Shown here piece by piece: positions 18,704-25,510 of a stretch of DNA of 64,000 bases. Made by a program: the position numbers and the translations under genes. The DNA lies in contig JBFLXB010000013.1 in NCBI GenBank assembly GCA_040757335.1, forward strand, positions 19,289 through 83,288. The letters run 5' to 3'. The notes below the pieces were generated by a model. It saw nothing but the letters and a program-made list of their open reading frames with translations, was not told where the DNA came from and did not search any database. Position 1 is the stretch's first letter; each line of letters starts with the position of its first letter. The DNA comes from Nitrospirota bacterium. Lineage in GTDB: Bacteria; Nitrospirota; Nitrospiria; 2-01-FULL-66-17.

Positions 18704-19674
18704 CTCGTCGTTCGCCGCGCATCTCCGGCCGATCCACGACGCACACCATGAAAACGGCTCTGCTGATTGTCTTGATCGGGACGATCCTGTGGTCAGCGGC
18801 TGGTTGCAGGAGCTTCGTCCTCAAGACGGTGATGACAACGGTCGAACCCTACTTCCACGGGCCGGGCATCGATGGGACCGCGTTCGAACAGCTCACCGAG
18901 AAGGTGTACACGTTTCGGTGGAACTGGTACCGCAACCTGATCATCGTCACCGACGCCGGACTCGTGGTGATCGACCCCATGAACGCTGAGATGGCCACGG
19001 CGCTCAAAAAGGAACTGGACCAGACGTTCCCCGGCAAGAAGGTCCACACGCTCATCTACTCGCACTACCACCTCGACCACGCCCGTGGTGGCGCGGCGCT
19101 GGCGCCGACCGAGGTCATCGCGCACGAAAAGTGCCCGACGTATTGGAAGGAATTTGAGCATGACGACGTCCTCGAGCCCACGCGCCTCATCAGCGGCGAC
19201 ACCACGCTCACCATCGGAGGCATGGAGATTCGGGCCCTTGACCTGGGGCTCTCACACACGGATACGCTCTACGCCTTCCATCTTCCGTCCGAGAAACTGG
19301 TGTTCACGGCGGACCTCGGACTCGTCAAGAGCGTCCCGCCCGTCGGGGTGCCTGATCGGTACGCGCCCGGGTACCTCGCGGCGCTCAATCGCGTCGCTGC
19401 GCTCGACTTTCAGATCTTCGTTCCGTCGCACTTCGGCTACGGGACCAAACAGGACCTGCTCGACTGGCGAGACATGATGGAAGACGGCCGGAGACTGGCG
19501 CGGGAGGCCCTCCACAAGACCGGCCTCTTCGGTGTGCGCGACAATCAGATGGCAAACGACTTTGACACCGTCTACTTTCCGATGCGCGAGAAGTATGGGA
19601 GCTGGCACGGTTTCAACGAGATGTTCATCCTGAACCTGGTGCGCGATCTCGAAGGCGAAGCCCTCGGCCACTGA
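18700..19674 (+). CDS. MBL-fold metallohydrolase, membrane-anchored/exported
   Basis: A 324-residue metallo-beta-lactamase-fold protein. The N-terminus MTRRSPRISG… leads into a hydrophobic stretch ending WSAAGC, a probable lipoprotein signal. A shorter start at 18748 (MKTALLIVL) is possible, but GGAGG upstream and the ATGA overlap favour 18700. The metal motif is HYHLDH (YSHYHLDHARGG), with later metal ligands plausible at LGLSHTDTLYAFH and in FTADLGLV, where the aspartate is present. The substrate is unknown; relatives include quinoprotein relay and B3-type hydrolases. Confidence 0.87.
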   Translation: MTRRSPRISGRSTTHTMKTALLIVLIGTILWSAAGCRSFVLKTVMTTVEPYFHGPGIDGTAFEQLTEKVYTFRWNWYRNLIIVTDAGLVVIDPMNAEMATALKKELDQTFPGKKVHTLIYSHYHLDHARGGAALAPTEVIAHEKCPTYWKEFEHDDVLEPTRLISGDTTLTIGGMEIRALDLGLSHTDTLYAFHLPSEKLVFTADLGLVKSVPPVGVPDRYAPGYLAALNRVAALDFQIFVPSHFGYGTKQDLLDWRDMMEDGRRLAREALHKTGLFGVRDNQMANDFDTVYFPMREKYGSWHGFNEMFILNLVRDLEGEALGH

Positions 19675-19676
19675 GG

Positions 19677-20363
19677 GTGCGCGTCATGCTCGGAAAGCAG
19701 GGCAACGGTAAAATAGAGCCCCCCCGAAGGAATCATTCTCCGACCCCACTTTTCTTTACACTCCAGCACAACGCCCGCATCCCTGCCGCCAATGCCATGG
19801 GAGTTCCGGGGCCGGGCGGGCCGGTGCCGGGGCCGAACAAGAGCCCACATCTGGGGTGGTCGGATTTTCCGGCCGGCACCAAGTCGTTCGCGATCATCTG
19901 TCGCGACGTGGATGCGCCCTCCAGGCCAGATGACGCCAACAAGAGCGATCGCGTAGTGCGGTACGATTTCCCGCGCGCGGATTTTTATCACTGGGTGCTG
20001 GTGGATATCCCGTCCACTATCACGGGTCTCGTCGAAGGCCGGGATTCGGACGGGGTGGTGCCCAAGGGCAAACCGCTGGGCAAGACCGAGTATGGTGTGC
20101 GCGGGATCAACAGTTATCGCGAGTGGTTTGGAAGTGATCCGGCCATGGGAGGGGACTACGGTGGCTACGACGGGCCGTGGCCGCCGTTCAATGACGAGCG
20201 CGTGCATCACTACCATTTCACGGTGTACGCGCTGGATGTCGCGTCGCTCGGGCTGCCGCAGCGATTTGCCGGACCGGACGCGCTCCGGGCCATGCAAGGC
20301 CACATCCTGGATCAGGCCACCATCATCGGAACGTACGCGCTCAATCCCACGGCTCGGGAGTAG
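19677..20363 (+). CDS. PEBP-family protein (YbhB/YbcL-like), variant
   Basis: A protein of up to 228 residues with PEBP features: SPHLGWSDFPAGTKSFAIICRDVD (core strand and metal/anion site region), FYHWVLVDIPSTI and HHYHFTVYALDV. It is larger than the exported relative at 2429-2977, with an extra insert around residues 120-165, and it has no signal peptide. It begins 2 bp after the MBL gene; GTG 19677 or ATG 19686 are possible starts. Its stop codon directly abuts a palindromic repeat. Ligand unknown. Confidence 0.8.
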   Translation: MRVMLGKQGNGKIEPPRRNHSPTPLFFTLQHNARIPAANAMGVPGPGGPVPGPNKSPHLGWSDFPAGTKSFAIICRDVDAPSRPDDANKSDRVVRYDFPRADFYHWVLVDIPSTITGLVEGRDSDGVVPKGKPLGKTEYGVRGINSYREWFGSDPAMGGDYGGYDGPWPPFNDERVHHYHFTVYALDVASLGLPQRFAGPDALRAMQGHILDQATIIGTYALNPTARE

Positions 20364-20585
20364 CAGGTTGCTGAAAAAGTCCATCCGCTGCGTTCTGACT
20401 GAGGAGCCTCGGCCGCCTCACCGTCTCGGCGGCGCTCGTGGCTTGGCGCCACTTCTTCGTGGCGCCACTCGCCTCACGTACGACCGCAATCCCCCGGGAA
20501 CGTTTCGTACCTCCAGGGAATTCCCAGTACGCTGCGGTTTCCTCCTCGCTGCGGCCTTGCAGCTGGAGCTTTTTGAGCAACCTGC
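20363..20585 (+). repeat. Dispersed palindromic 3' element, long copy
   Basis: A 223-bp element bounded by near-perfect 20-bp inverted ends (GCAGGTTGCTGAAAAAG… and its complement). It shares the core words CTGCGTT, CTCACGTAC, AGTACGCTGCGGT and CCTTGCA with the copies at 41990, 46431, 52247 and 60563, but carries an extra 80-100 bp inside. It starts on the last base of the PEBP stop codon and reads in the same direction as that gene. It fills most of the 334-bp gap before the dioxygenase gene; nothing else was seen in the rest. Confidence 0.75.
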
Positions 20586-20697
20586 GATTCTCTTGTAAAG
20601 TTTTTCGGTAGCGTAGAGATCCGAAGGAGCGGTAGGCTACGCGAAGGTTGTGTCCCGTCCGGTCGTATGAATGGACAACAGTCCTCGTGAGCAAGCC

Positions 20698-21426
20698 ATG
20701 AACCTCAATCGACGTCAGTTATTCCGCTTTACCGGGGCGGCGTCAGCCGCGTTACTGGTGGGTTGTGATCCGGGGTGGTGGCGGCGTCTGTGGGCCGGCG
20801 AACCCGCGGCGTCCATCCCGCCGTGTATTGTGCGGCCGGAGCAGACCGAAGGCCCGTATTTCGTGGACGAGCGGCTCAATCGCTCGGACATTCGATCGGA
20901 TCCAGCCGACGGCTCGGTGAAAGAGGGCGTGCCGCTGCAACTCTTGTTTCGCGTCCACGAGCTCCGCGACAACGCCTGCAATCCGCTTCCCGGCGCCATG
21001 GTGGACATCTGGCATTGCGATGCGCTGGGCGTGTATGCAGGCGTGGAAGATATGAACGACCTGTTCGATACCTCGGGCAAGAAGTTTCTGCGCGGCTATC
21101 AGACGACGGATGCGAGCGGGGCGGCGCAGTTCTCCACCATCTATCCCGGCTGGTACGAAGGCCGCGCCGTGCACATTCACTTCAAGATCAGGACCCAGCC
21201 CGCGTCCCGTCGCAGGTACGAGTTCACGTCGCAGATCTATTTCGACGAGGCGCTCTCGGAGCAGATTTACACGCAGGCCCCGTATTCAACCAAGGGTCCG
21301 GGGTGGCTCCGCAATCAACAAGACGGTATCTTCCGCCGGGACGGCGGCGCGCAGCTCATGCTCGCTGTCACCAAGACCGAAACCGGCTACGCCGGGACGT
21401 TCGATATCGGCCTGGAGATGACCTGA
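20698..21426 (+). CDS. Secreted intradiol ring-cleavage dioxygenase-like protein
   Basis: A 242-residue protein of the protocatechuate/catechol dioxygenase (PF00775) superfamily. The N-terminus has a Tat motif (NRRQLFRFTG) and a possible lipobox (LLVGC). All four non-haem Fe(III) ligands of the family can be placed: Tyr113 (ALGVYAG), Tyr153 (GWYEG), His159 and His161 (VHIHFK). It probably cleaves catechol-type aromatics outside the cytoplasm; the substrate is unknown. An earlier in-frame ATG lies at 20671. It begins a run with a flavocytochrome reductase and a cytochrome b5 protein. Confidence 0.88.
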   Translation: MNLNRRQLFRFTGAASAALLVGCDPGWWRRLWAGEPAASIPPCIVRPEQTEGPYFVDERLNRSDIRSDPADGSVKEGVPLQLLFRVHELRDNACNPLPGAMVDIWHCDALGVYAGVEDMNDLFDTSGKKFLRGYQTTDASGAAQFSTIYPGWYEGRAVHIHFKIRTQPASRRRYEFTSQIYFDEALSEQIYTQAPYSTKGPGWLRNQQDGIFRRDGGAQLMLAVTKTETGYAGTFDIGLEMT

Positions 21427-21462
21427 CGGGTCGAGGCGGGGTTCGGCGATCGGCTCCGTGTC

Positions 21463-22740
21463 TTGGAAGCGCGTGCAGGCCTCACCGTGAAACCCGCGCC
21501 TTTCCTTCCCGTGACGCTGGCGCTCGCGCTGGCGGGGTTGCCGGCAGTCATTGCGCTGCCGGCCGTGCCGCAGACAGCGGCTGGCGCAGGCGTGTGGCTG
21601 GGCTGGCTGGGAGCGGGTTTGCTATCGGTGAGTCTGGTCCTGATGGTACGCGAGCCGGGTTTTGCCGCGTGGTTCGGCGGGCTTGAACGCATGTACCGGT
21701 GGCACCACGCGCTCGGCACGGTTGGCTACGCCCTGATCCTCGCGCACCCCCTGGCGCTGGCTGCGCAGTTCCTTCCCCGAGACCCGCAGGGCGCGTGGCG
21801 CATCCTCTCTCCGTTTACTCGGTCCTGGACCGCGGGGCTTGGCTGGCTGGCGTTGCTCGGGCTCGTGGCCGGGCTCGCCGTCACCTATGGCCGGCGATTG
21901 CGGTACAGCCTATGGCGGCCACTGCACGCTTCGTTGGGCTTGGGCGTGATGCTCGGCCTCGCGCACGTGGTGACGGTCGGCGGATGGTCGGTTAGCGCGT
22001 GGCTGCTGATCGCTTCGGCGGGCCTGGCGCTGAGCTGGCGCGTGTGGCGCGCGGATCGAGGTGGCGGGGCGCGGCCGTACGAAGTGTCAACGGTCAGCCA
22101 CCCGTCGCGCCGATTGAGCGAGGTCACGCTGCGTCCGCTGGCCACGCCGCTCGCCGTGGCGCCCGGGCAGTTCGTGATGGTGGCGTTTTTTGAAGGTCCC
22201 CACTATCGCGGCTGCGGCGAGTACCATCCTTTCACCGCAAGCTACACAGCGCCGGACGGCGCACTGACGGTCGACATCAAGGACCTCGGCGATTGCACTC
22301 GCCACATCCAGTCGCTGGAAGCGGGCGTGGCTGCGCGCGTCCAGGGACCGTATGGGACGTTCCTCGCGGATCGCCCGGAGGCGCCGGAGCTCTGGATCGC
22401 CGGCGGCATCGGCGTGACGCCGTTTCTCGCGGCGCTGCGAGCCGGGCCGGTCACGCGATCGACCGAGTTCATCTACCTGTCCCGCGAGCTGCGGGATGCC
22501 GCGTATCTCGACGAGCTGAATGGGTACGCCGCGGGTCAACCGCTCTTGCATGTGCGGCCCCTTGTGATGCAGGAAGACCCAACGCCGCTGTTCGCAATGT
22601 TGGCGACCGTGTCGGATCTGCCAGGCCGTCACGCCTATCTGTGCGGCCCGCCACCGCTCATCACGGCGGTCACAAAGTGGCTGCGACAACACGGCACCCC
22701 TCAGTCGCACATCCACTTCGAGCGGTTCGACTTCCGATGA
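21463..22740 (+). CDS. Ferric-reductase-like flavocytochrome (NOX/FRE family)
   Basis: About 425 residues. The N-terminal half has about six membrane helices with paired histidines for b-haems (YRWHHALG…LAHPLAL, and RPLHASLGLG…LAHVV). It is followed by an FAD-binding barrel (around HPFTASYTAPDG) and an NAD(P)-binding domain (ELWIAGGIGVTPFLAAL, YLCGPPPLI). It moves electrons from cytoplasmic NAD(P)H through FAD and haems across the membrane. The start is TTG 21463 or GTG 21487. The next gene overlaps its stop. Likely donor for the adjoining cytochrome b5 protein or dioxygenase (inference). Confidence 0.9.
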   Translation: MEARAGLTVKPAPFLPVTLALALAGLPAVIALPAVPQTAAGAGVWLGWLGAGLLSVSLVLMVREPGFAAWFGGLERMYRWHHALGTVGYALILAHPLALAAQFLPRDPQGAWRILSPFTRSWTAGLGWLALLGLVAGLAVTYGRRLRYSLWRPLHASLGLGVMLGLAHVVTVGGWSVSAWLLIASAGLALSWRVWRADRGGGARPYEVSTVSHPSRRLSEVTLRPLATPLAVAPGQFVMVAFFEGPHYRGCGEYHPFTASYTAPDGALTVDIKDLGDCTRHIQSLEAGVAARVQGPYGTFLADRPEAPELWIAGGIGVTPFLAALRAGPVTRSTEFIYLSRELRDAAYLDELNGYAAGQPLLHVRPLVMQEDPTPLFAMLATVSDLPGRHAYLCGPPPLITAVTKWLRQHGTPQSHIHFERFDFR

Positions 22741-23099
22741 TGCGCTGGTTCTACGTCGTGTCGACCGCGCTCTTTGGAATCGCCGTGGTAGGGGTCTGGG
22801 GCAGCAGCCGATGGGCGCCCCCGACATCCACACCGGTCACGCGGCCGGCAGAGATCAGCTATTCCTTGGATGAGGTGGGTCGGCACAGTCGTGCGGACGA
22901 TTGCTGGATGGCGATCAACGGCCAGGTCTACGACGTCTCCGTCTATCTGCCGCAGCACCCAACCTCGCTGGAGGCGATCCTGCCCTCGTGCGGCAGCGAC
23001 GCCACAACGGCGTTTCACACCAAAAACCGAGGACGGCCGCACTCGGCTCGCGCATCGGCGCTCTTGCAGCAGTATAGGATAGGGGACGTTCTTAAATAG
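22737..23099 (+). CDS. Membrane-anchored cytochrome b5-like haem protein
   Basis: A 120-residue protein with an N-terminal membrane anchor (about residues 3-21) and a cytochrome b5 domain (about 38-118: YSLDEVGRHSRADDCWMAINGQ). The haem ligands are His in LPQHPT and His in GRPHSA. It starts at ATG 22737 (overlapping the reductase stop) or ATG 22740. Tight coupling to the flavocytochrome suggests it accepts electrons from it. Confidence 0.88.
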   Translation: MMRWFYVVSTALFGIAVVGVWGSSRWAPPTSTPVTRPAEISYSLDEVGRHSRADDCWMAINGQVYDVSVYLPQHPTSLEAILPSCGSDATTAFHTKNRGRPHSARASALLQQYRIGDVLK

Positions 23100-23175
23100 T
23101 TAATTTATTTATATCCCAAAACCAAACGGCATAGTGTGAACTATGAACTAAAAGTTTATAGACGCCACCTTGTTC

Positions 23176-23205
23176 GCCGCCACTCACGGCTGCGGTTTCT
23201 TTTTT
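23176..23205 (+). terminator. Possible terminator after the cytochrome b5 gene
   Basis: A short GC stem (GCCG…CGGC, alternatively CCGC…GCGG) is followed by TTTCTTTTTT, the clearest T-tract in this region. It lies about 75 bp after the cytochrome b5 stop, preceded by an AT-rich stretch (23099-23165). The weak stem limits confidence. Confidence 0.4.
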
Positions 23206-23234
23206 GTAATGGTCTCCGTTACCATGCAGCGGAA

Positions 23235-23333
23235 GCTCGGGAACGCGTCCCGGCTTTGGGAAAGCATGCCGAGGGGTTTCGCCCCAGGCGAGCAAGTCTG
23301 AGCCATGAAAGAACCACCGCGAGGTCGTTGACC
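23235..23333 (+). ncRNA. Structured leader RNA candidate upstream of doxX
   Basis: A closing stem GCTCG/CGAGC (23235-23239 with 23289-23293) encloses three hairpins: GGGA…TCCC, GCTTT-GGG-AAAGC (23253-23265) and GGGG-TTTCG-CCCC (23273-23285). A further hairpin GGTC-GTT-GACC (23323-23333) lies before the doxX ribosome site. The multi-branched fold looks like a cis-regulatory RNA, but it matches no riboswitch consensus I could recall (TPP, cobalamin, SAM, c-di-GMP, c-di-AMP, fluoride and others were considered). Confidence 0.4.
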
Positions 23334-23365
23334 TTGGGTATATAGGCCAACCCGGAGGGAACACC

Positions 23366-23794
23366 ATGATCTTAGAATTCTTGGATCGGTATCGGGACTA
23401 TGGGCCGCTCGGCCTTCGGATTGCGTTGGGCTTGGTGATGATGGGACACGGATCTCAGAAGTTGTTCGGCGCGTTCGGCGGAGGCGGGCTGTCGGAGACC
23501 GCGGGGTTTTTCAACCAGATCGGGATCGTGCCCGGCCTGTTCTGGGCGACCGTGGTCGCGGTGGTGGAGACGTTCGGGGGGCTGCTGGTGTTCATTGGAT
23601 TGCTGACCCGGGTGGCCAGCGTGCTGATCGCGATCGCCATGTTCGTGGCCATGGTCTGGGTGCATTTGCCGAACGGGTTCTTCCTCGCGAATCGCGGGAT
23701 CGAGTTCACGCTGGTTTTGGTCAGCATGGGGGTGGCGCTGGCAGTGATCGGCCCGGGCGCCCTCGCCGTGGACGCGATGATGAAGAAGCGCTGA
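23366..23794 (+). CDS. DoxX family membrane protein
   Basis: A 142-residue four-helix membrane protein of the DoxX family (LGLRIALGLVMMGHGSQKLFG, GGLSETAGFF, VETFGGLLVFIGLLTRVAS, HLPNGFFLANRGIEFTLVL). DoxX proteins are quinone-linked or redox-associated membrane proteins in several contexts (DoxD-like). A strong GGAGG site lies 7-8 bases before the ATG. It sits in a redox-rich group and follows a structured RNA candidate. Confidence 0.92.
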   Translation: MILEFLDRYRDYGPLGLRIALGLVMMGHGSQKLFGAFGGGGLSETAGFFNQIGIVPGLFWATVVAVVETFGGLLVFIGLLTRVASVLIAIAMFVAMVWVHLPNGFFLANRGIEFTLVLVSMGVALAVIGPGALAVDAMMKKR

Positions 23795-23893
23795 TACCCC
23801 GGACGCCGGCCGAAAGAGAGGTTGTGTTTGAGATCGAGGAGGACTACTCTTACAAAGAGCCTTCTCGCAGAAGGGGCGCCCCGAGGCGTCGCC

Positions 23894-24670
23894 ATGACCA
23901 GCGCTCCGATCGAAGCCAACGTGCCTGAACTGAAATCGTACCCGGTGTGGGACGCACCCACGCGCTGGTTTCATTGGGTGAACGCGCTCTGCGTCCTCGT
24001 GCTGGCGAGCGTCGGGGTCGTGCTGCTCAATGACAAAGCGCTCGGCGTGTCCAACCCCGGCAAGGTGAACCTTAAGACAATCCACGTATGGATCGGCTAC
24101 CTTCTGGCGGCCAACCTGCTGTGGCGCTTCGTGTGGGCGTTCCTGGGGAATCAGTACGCGAGCTGGCGCTCGATTTTGCCGGGTGGCCGAGGATACGTCC
24201 ACGCGGTTCGCAGCTATGTCAGCGCGTTCGTCGCCGGTCGTCCGCTCCAGTACGTGGGACACAACCCGGTGGCGCGCCTCGGCATCGCAATCCTGCTCGT
24301 GCTCCTGGTGATTCAGATGACGACTGGTCTGGTGCTGGCCGGAACGGATCTCTTCTACCCCCCACTGGGGCATTGGATCGCGCAATGGGTGGCCGCGCCC
24401 GGCGTTGATCCGGGTACGCTCATCCCCTACGCCCCTGAGCTCTACAACAAGACCGCGTACGACGAGATGCGCGCGTTCCGAGAACCGTACGAGACGATCC
24501 ACCTCTACACCTTCTATGCGCTGCTAGTGGTCGTGCTGCTGCACGTCGCCGCGGTCGTGATCACCGAAATCCGGGAGGGCGGCAGCATCATCTCCGCCAT
24601 GTTCACGGGAAGAAAAATCATCGCCGGGCGCCCGGTCGACGACGATGAACGCGGTGGGGAGCGGCGGTAG
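23894..24670 (+). CDS. Cytochrome b561-type membrane protein (Ni/Fe-hydrogenase cytochrome b-like)
   Basis: A 258-residue protein with four to five membrane helices and the b-haem histidines expected of the hydrogenase-type cytochrome b family: His in TRWFHWVNAL, His in KTIHVWIGYL, and His residues in the last helices (ETIHLYTFYALLVVVLLHVAA). It probably links a periplasmic electron carrier with the quinone pool. An in-frame TTG at 23822 is possible, but the ATG at 23894 matches family starts. The C-terminus is charged and cytoplasmic. No dedicated dehydrogenase lies next to it. Confidence 0.88.
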   Translation: MTSAPIEANVPELKSYPVWDAPTRWFHWVNALCVLVLASVGVVLLNDKALGVSNPGKVNLKTIHVWIGYLLAANLLWRFVWAFLGNQYASWRSILPGGRGYVHAVRSYVSAFVAGRPLQYVGHNPVARLGIAILLVLLVIQMTTGLVLAGTDLFYPPLGHWIAQWVAAPGVDPGTLIPYAPELYNKTAYDEMRAFREPYETIHLYTFYALLVVVLLHVAAVVITEIREGGSIISAMFTGRKIIAGRPVDDDERGGERR

Positions 24671-24735
24671 GGGTCGGTCAGGGAAAAGGGATTGGACCCG
24701 GGGGTGGACCTTTGATTGACAGGGTGAGGCGACCG

Positions 24736-25494
24736 ATGTTCAAGGCAGCGACGATGGGTGAAAGATTTCACCGATTCGCAAGTCTACTGAGGGGGCTGGT
24801 GGTCTGCGTCCTGGTCTGGGCCTGCGCCTCGGGACCGCCGTCTTCACCTTTGGTGGTGCACGATCAACTCCCAGCAGGTTCCGACAAAGGCTACATCGAG
24901 ATCTATTGCACCGACTGCCTCAGCAATTTCTCGATCTTTCAGCTCGACAACGGCAAAGAGACGCTCATCACAAATTTCATGACCGGGAAAACCGTGGCAG
25001 CCGCGACGCAGTCCACGGATCGATACTTGCGCCTGAAGCGATTGCGCATCGCACAATCCCCCGGTGAGCAGGAGTACGTGGCCGCTTCCACCTCCCCCGC
25101 ATTCAAAGGTCTCCCGCAACGGTTTAGGGCCTCGACGGCAAAAGACCACATCACCCCGATCCGGATGGAATTCATCCGCCATACCAACGTGAGCCTGGAC
25201 TGGAAGACCGTGGTCGGTCCTCCGCTTCCGTTGACGCCCGCGTCCACGTTCGTCGAGTCGCTCACGAGCGCGCTGTCCGCGCCTGACTGGGGAACTCGAT
25301 GGTACGCGGCGGAAGCGCTGCTCATGAGCGGGGAGCAGATACCTGGGGACAGTCCCCTCGCGCAACGTCTACGCGAGCTGTCGGGCGAAGACGGCTACCA
25401 ACAGTGTCTGAAACACGAAGATGTGTTCGTCTGCTCCATGGTTCGCGACCAAGCCACCCGGGCTCTCAAAGCGATCGCGGCGCAGAGTCCGTGA
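24736..25494 (+). CDS. Lipoprotein of unknown function
   Basis: About 252 residues with a lipobox (VCVLVWAC-AS) near residue 30 and a soluble mature region with CTDC and paired later cysteines. No family was recognised. A C-terminal helical part (WGTRWYAAEALLMSGE…) resembles HEAT-type repeats. Starts at TTG 24712, ATG 24736 or ATG 24754 are possible. It precedes the GlnE-like gene by 16 bp. Confidence 0.7.
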   Translation: MFKAATMGERFHRFASLLRGLVVCVLVWACASGPPSSPLVVHDQLPAGSDKGYIEIYCTDCLSNFSIFQLDNGKETLITNFMTGKTVAAATQSTDRYLRLKRLRIAQSPGEQEYVAASTSPAFKGLPQRFRASTAKDHITPIRMEFIRHTNVSLDWKTVVGPPLPLTPASTFVESLTSALSAPDWGTRWYAAEALLMSGEQIPGDSPLAQRLRELSGEDGYQQCLKHEDVFVCSMVRDQATRALKAIAAQSP

Positions 25495-25510
25495 GGCCTC
25501 GGCGTGTGTC

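Noticed and set aside
23235..23333. Hammerhead or other small self-cleaving ribozyme
   Set aside because: The invariant CUGANGA and GAAA core pieces are not present in the right order.
23136..23345. Small plus-strand open frame before doxX
   Set aside because: It lies over a T-tract and strong RNA stems and has a composition unlike a protein; a structured leader explains the region better.
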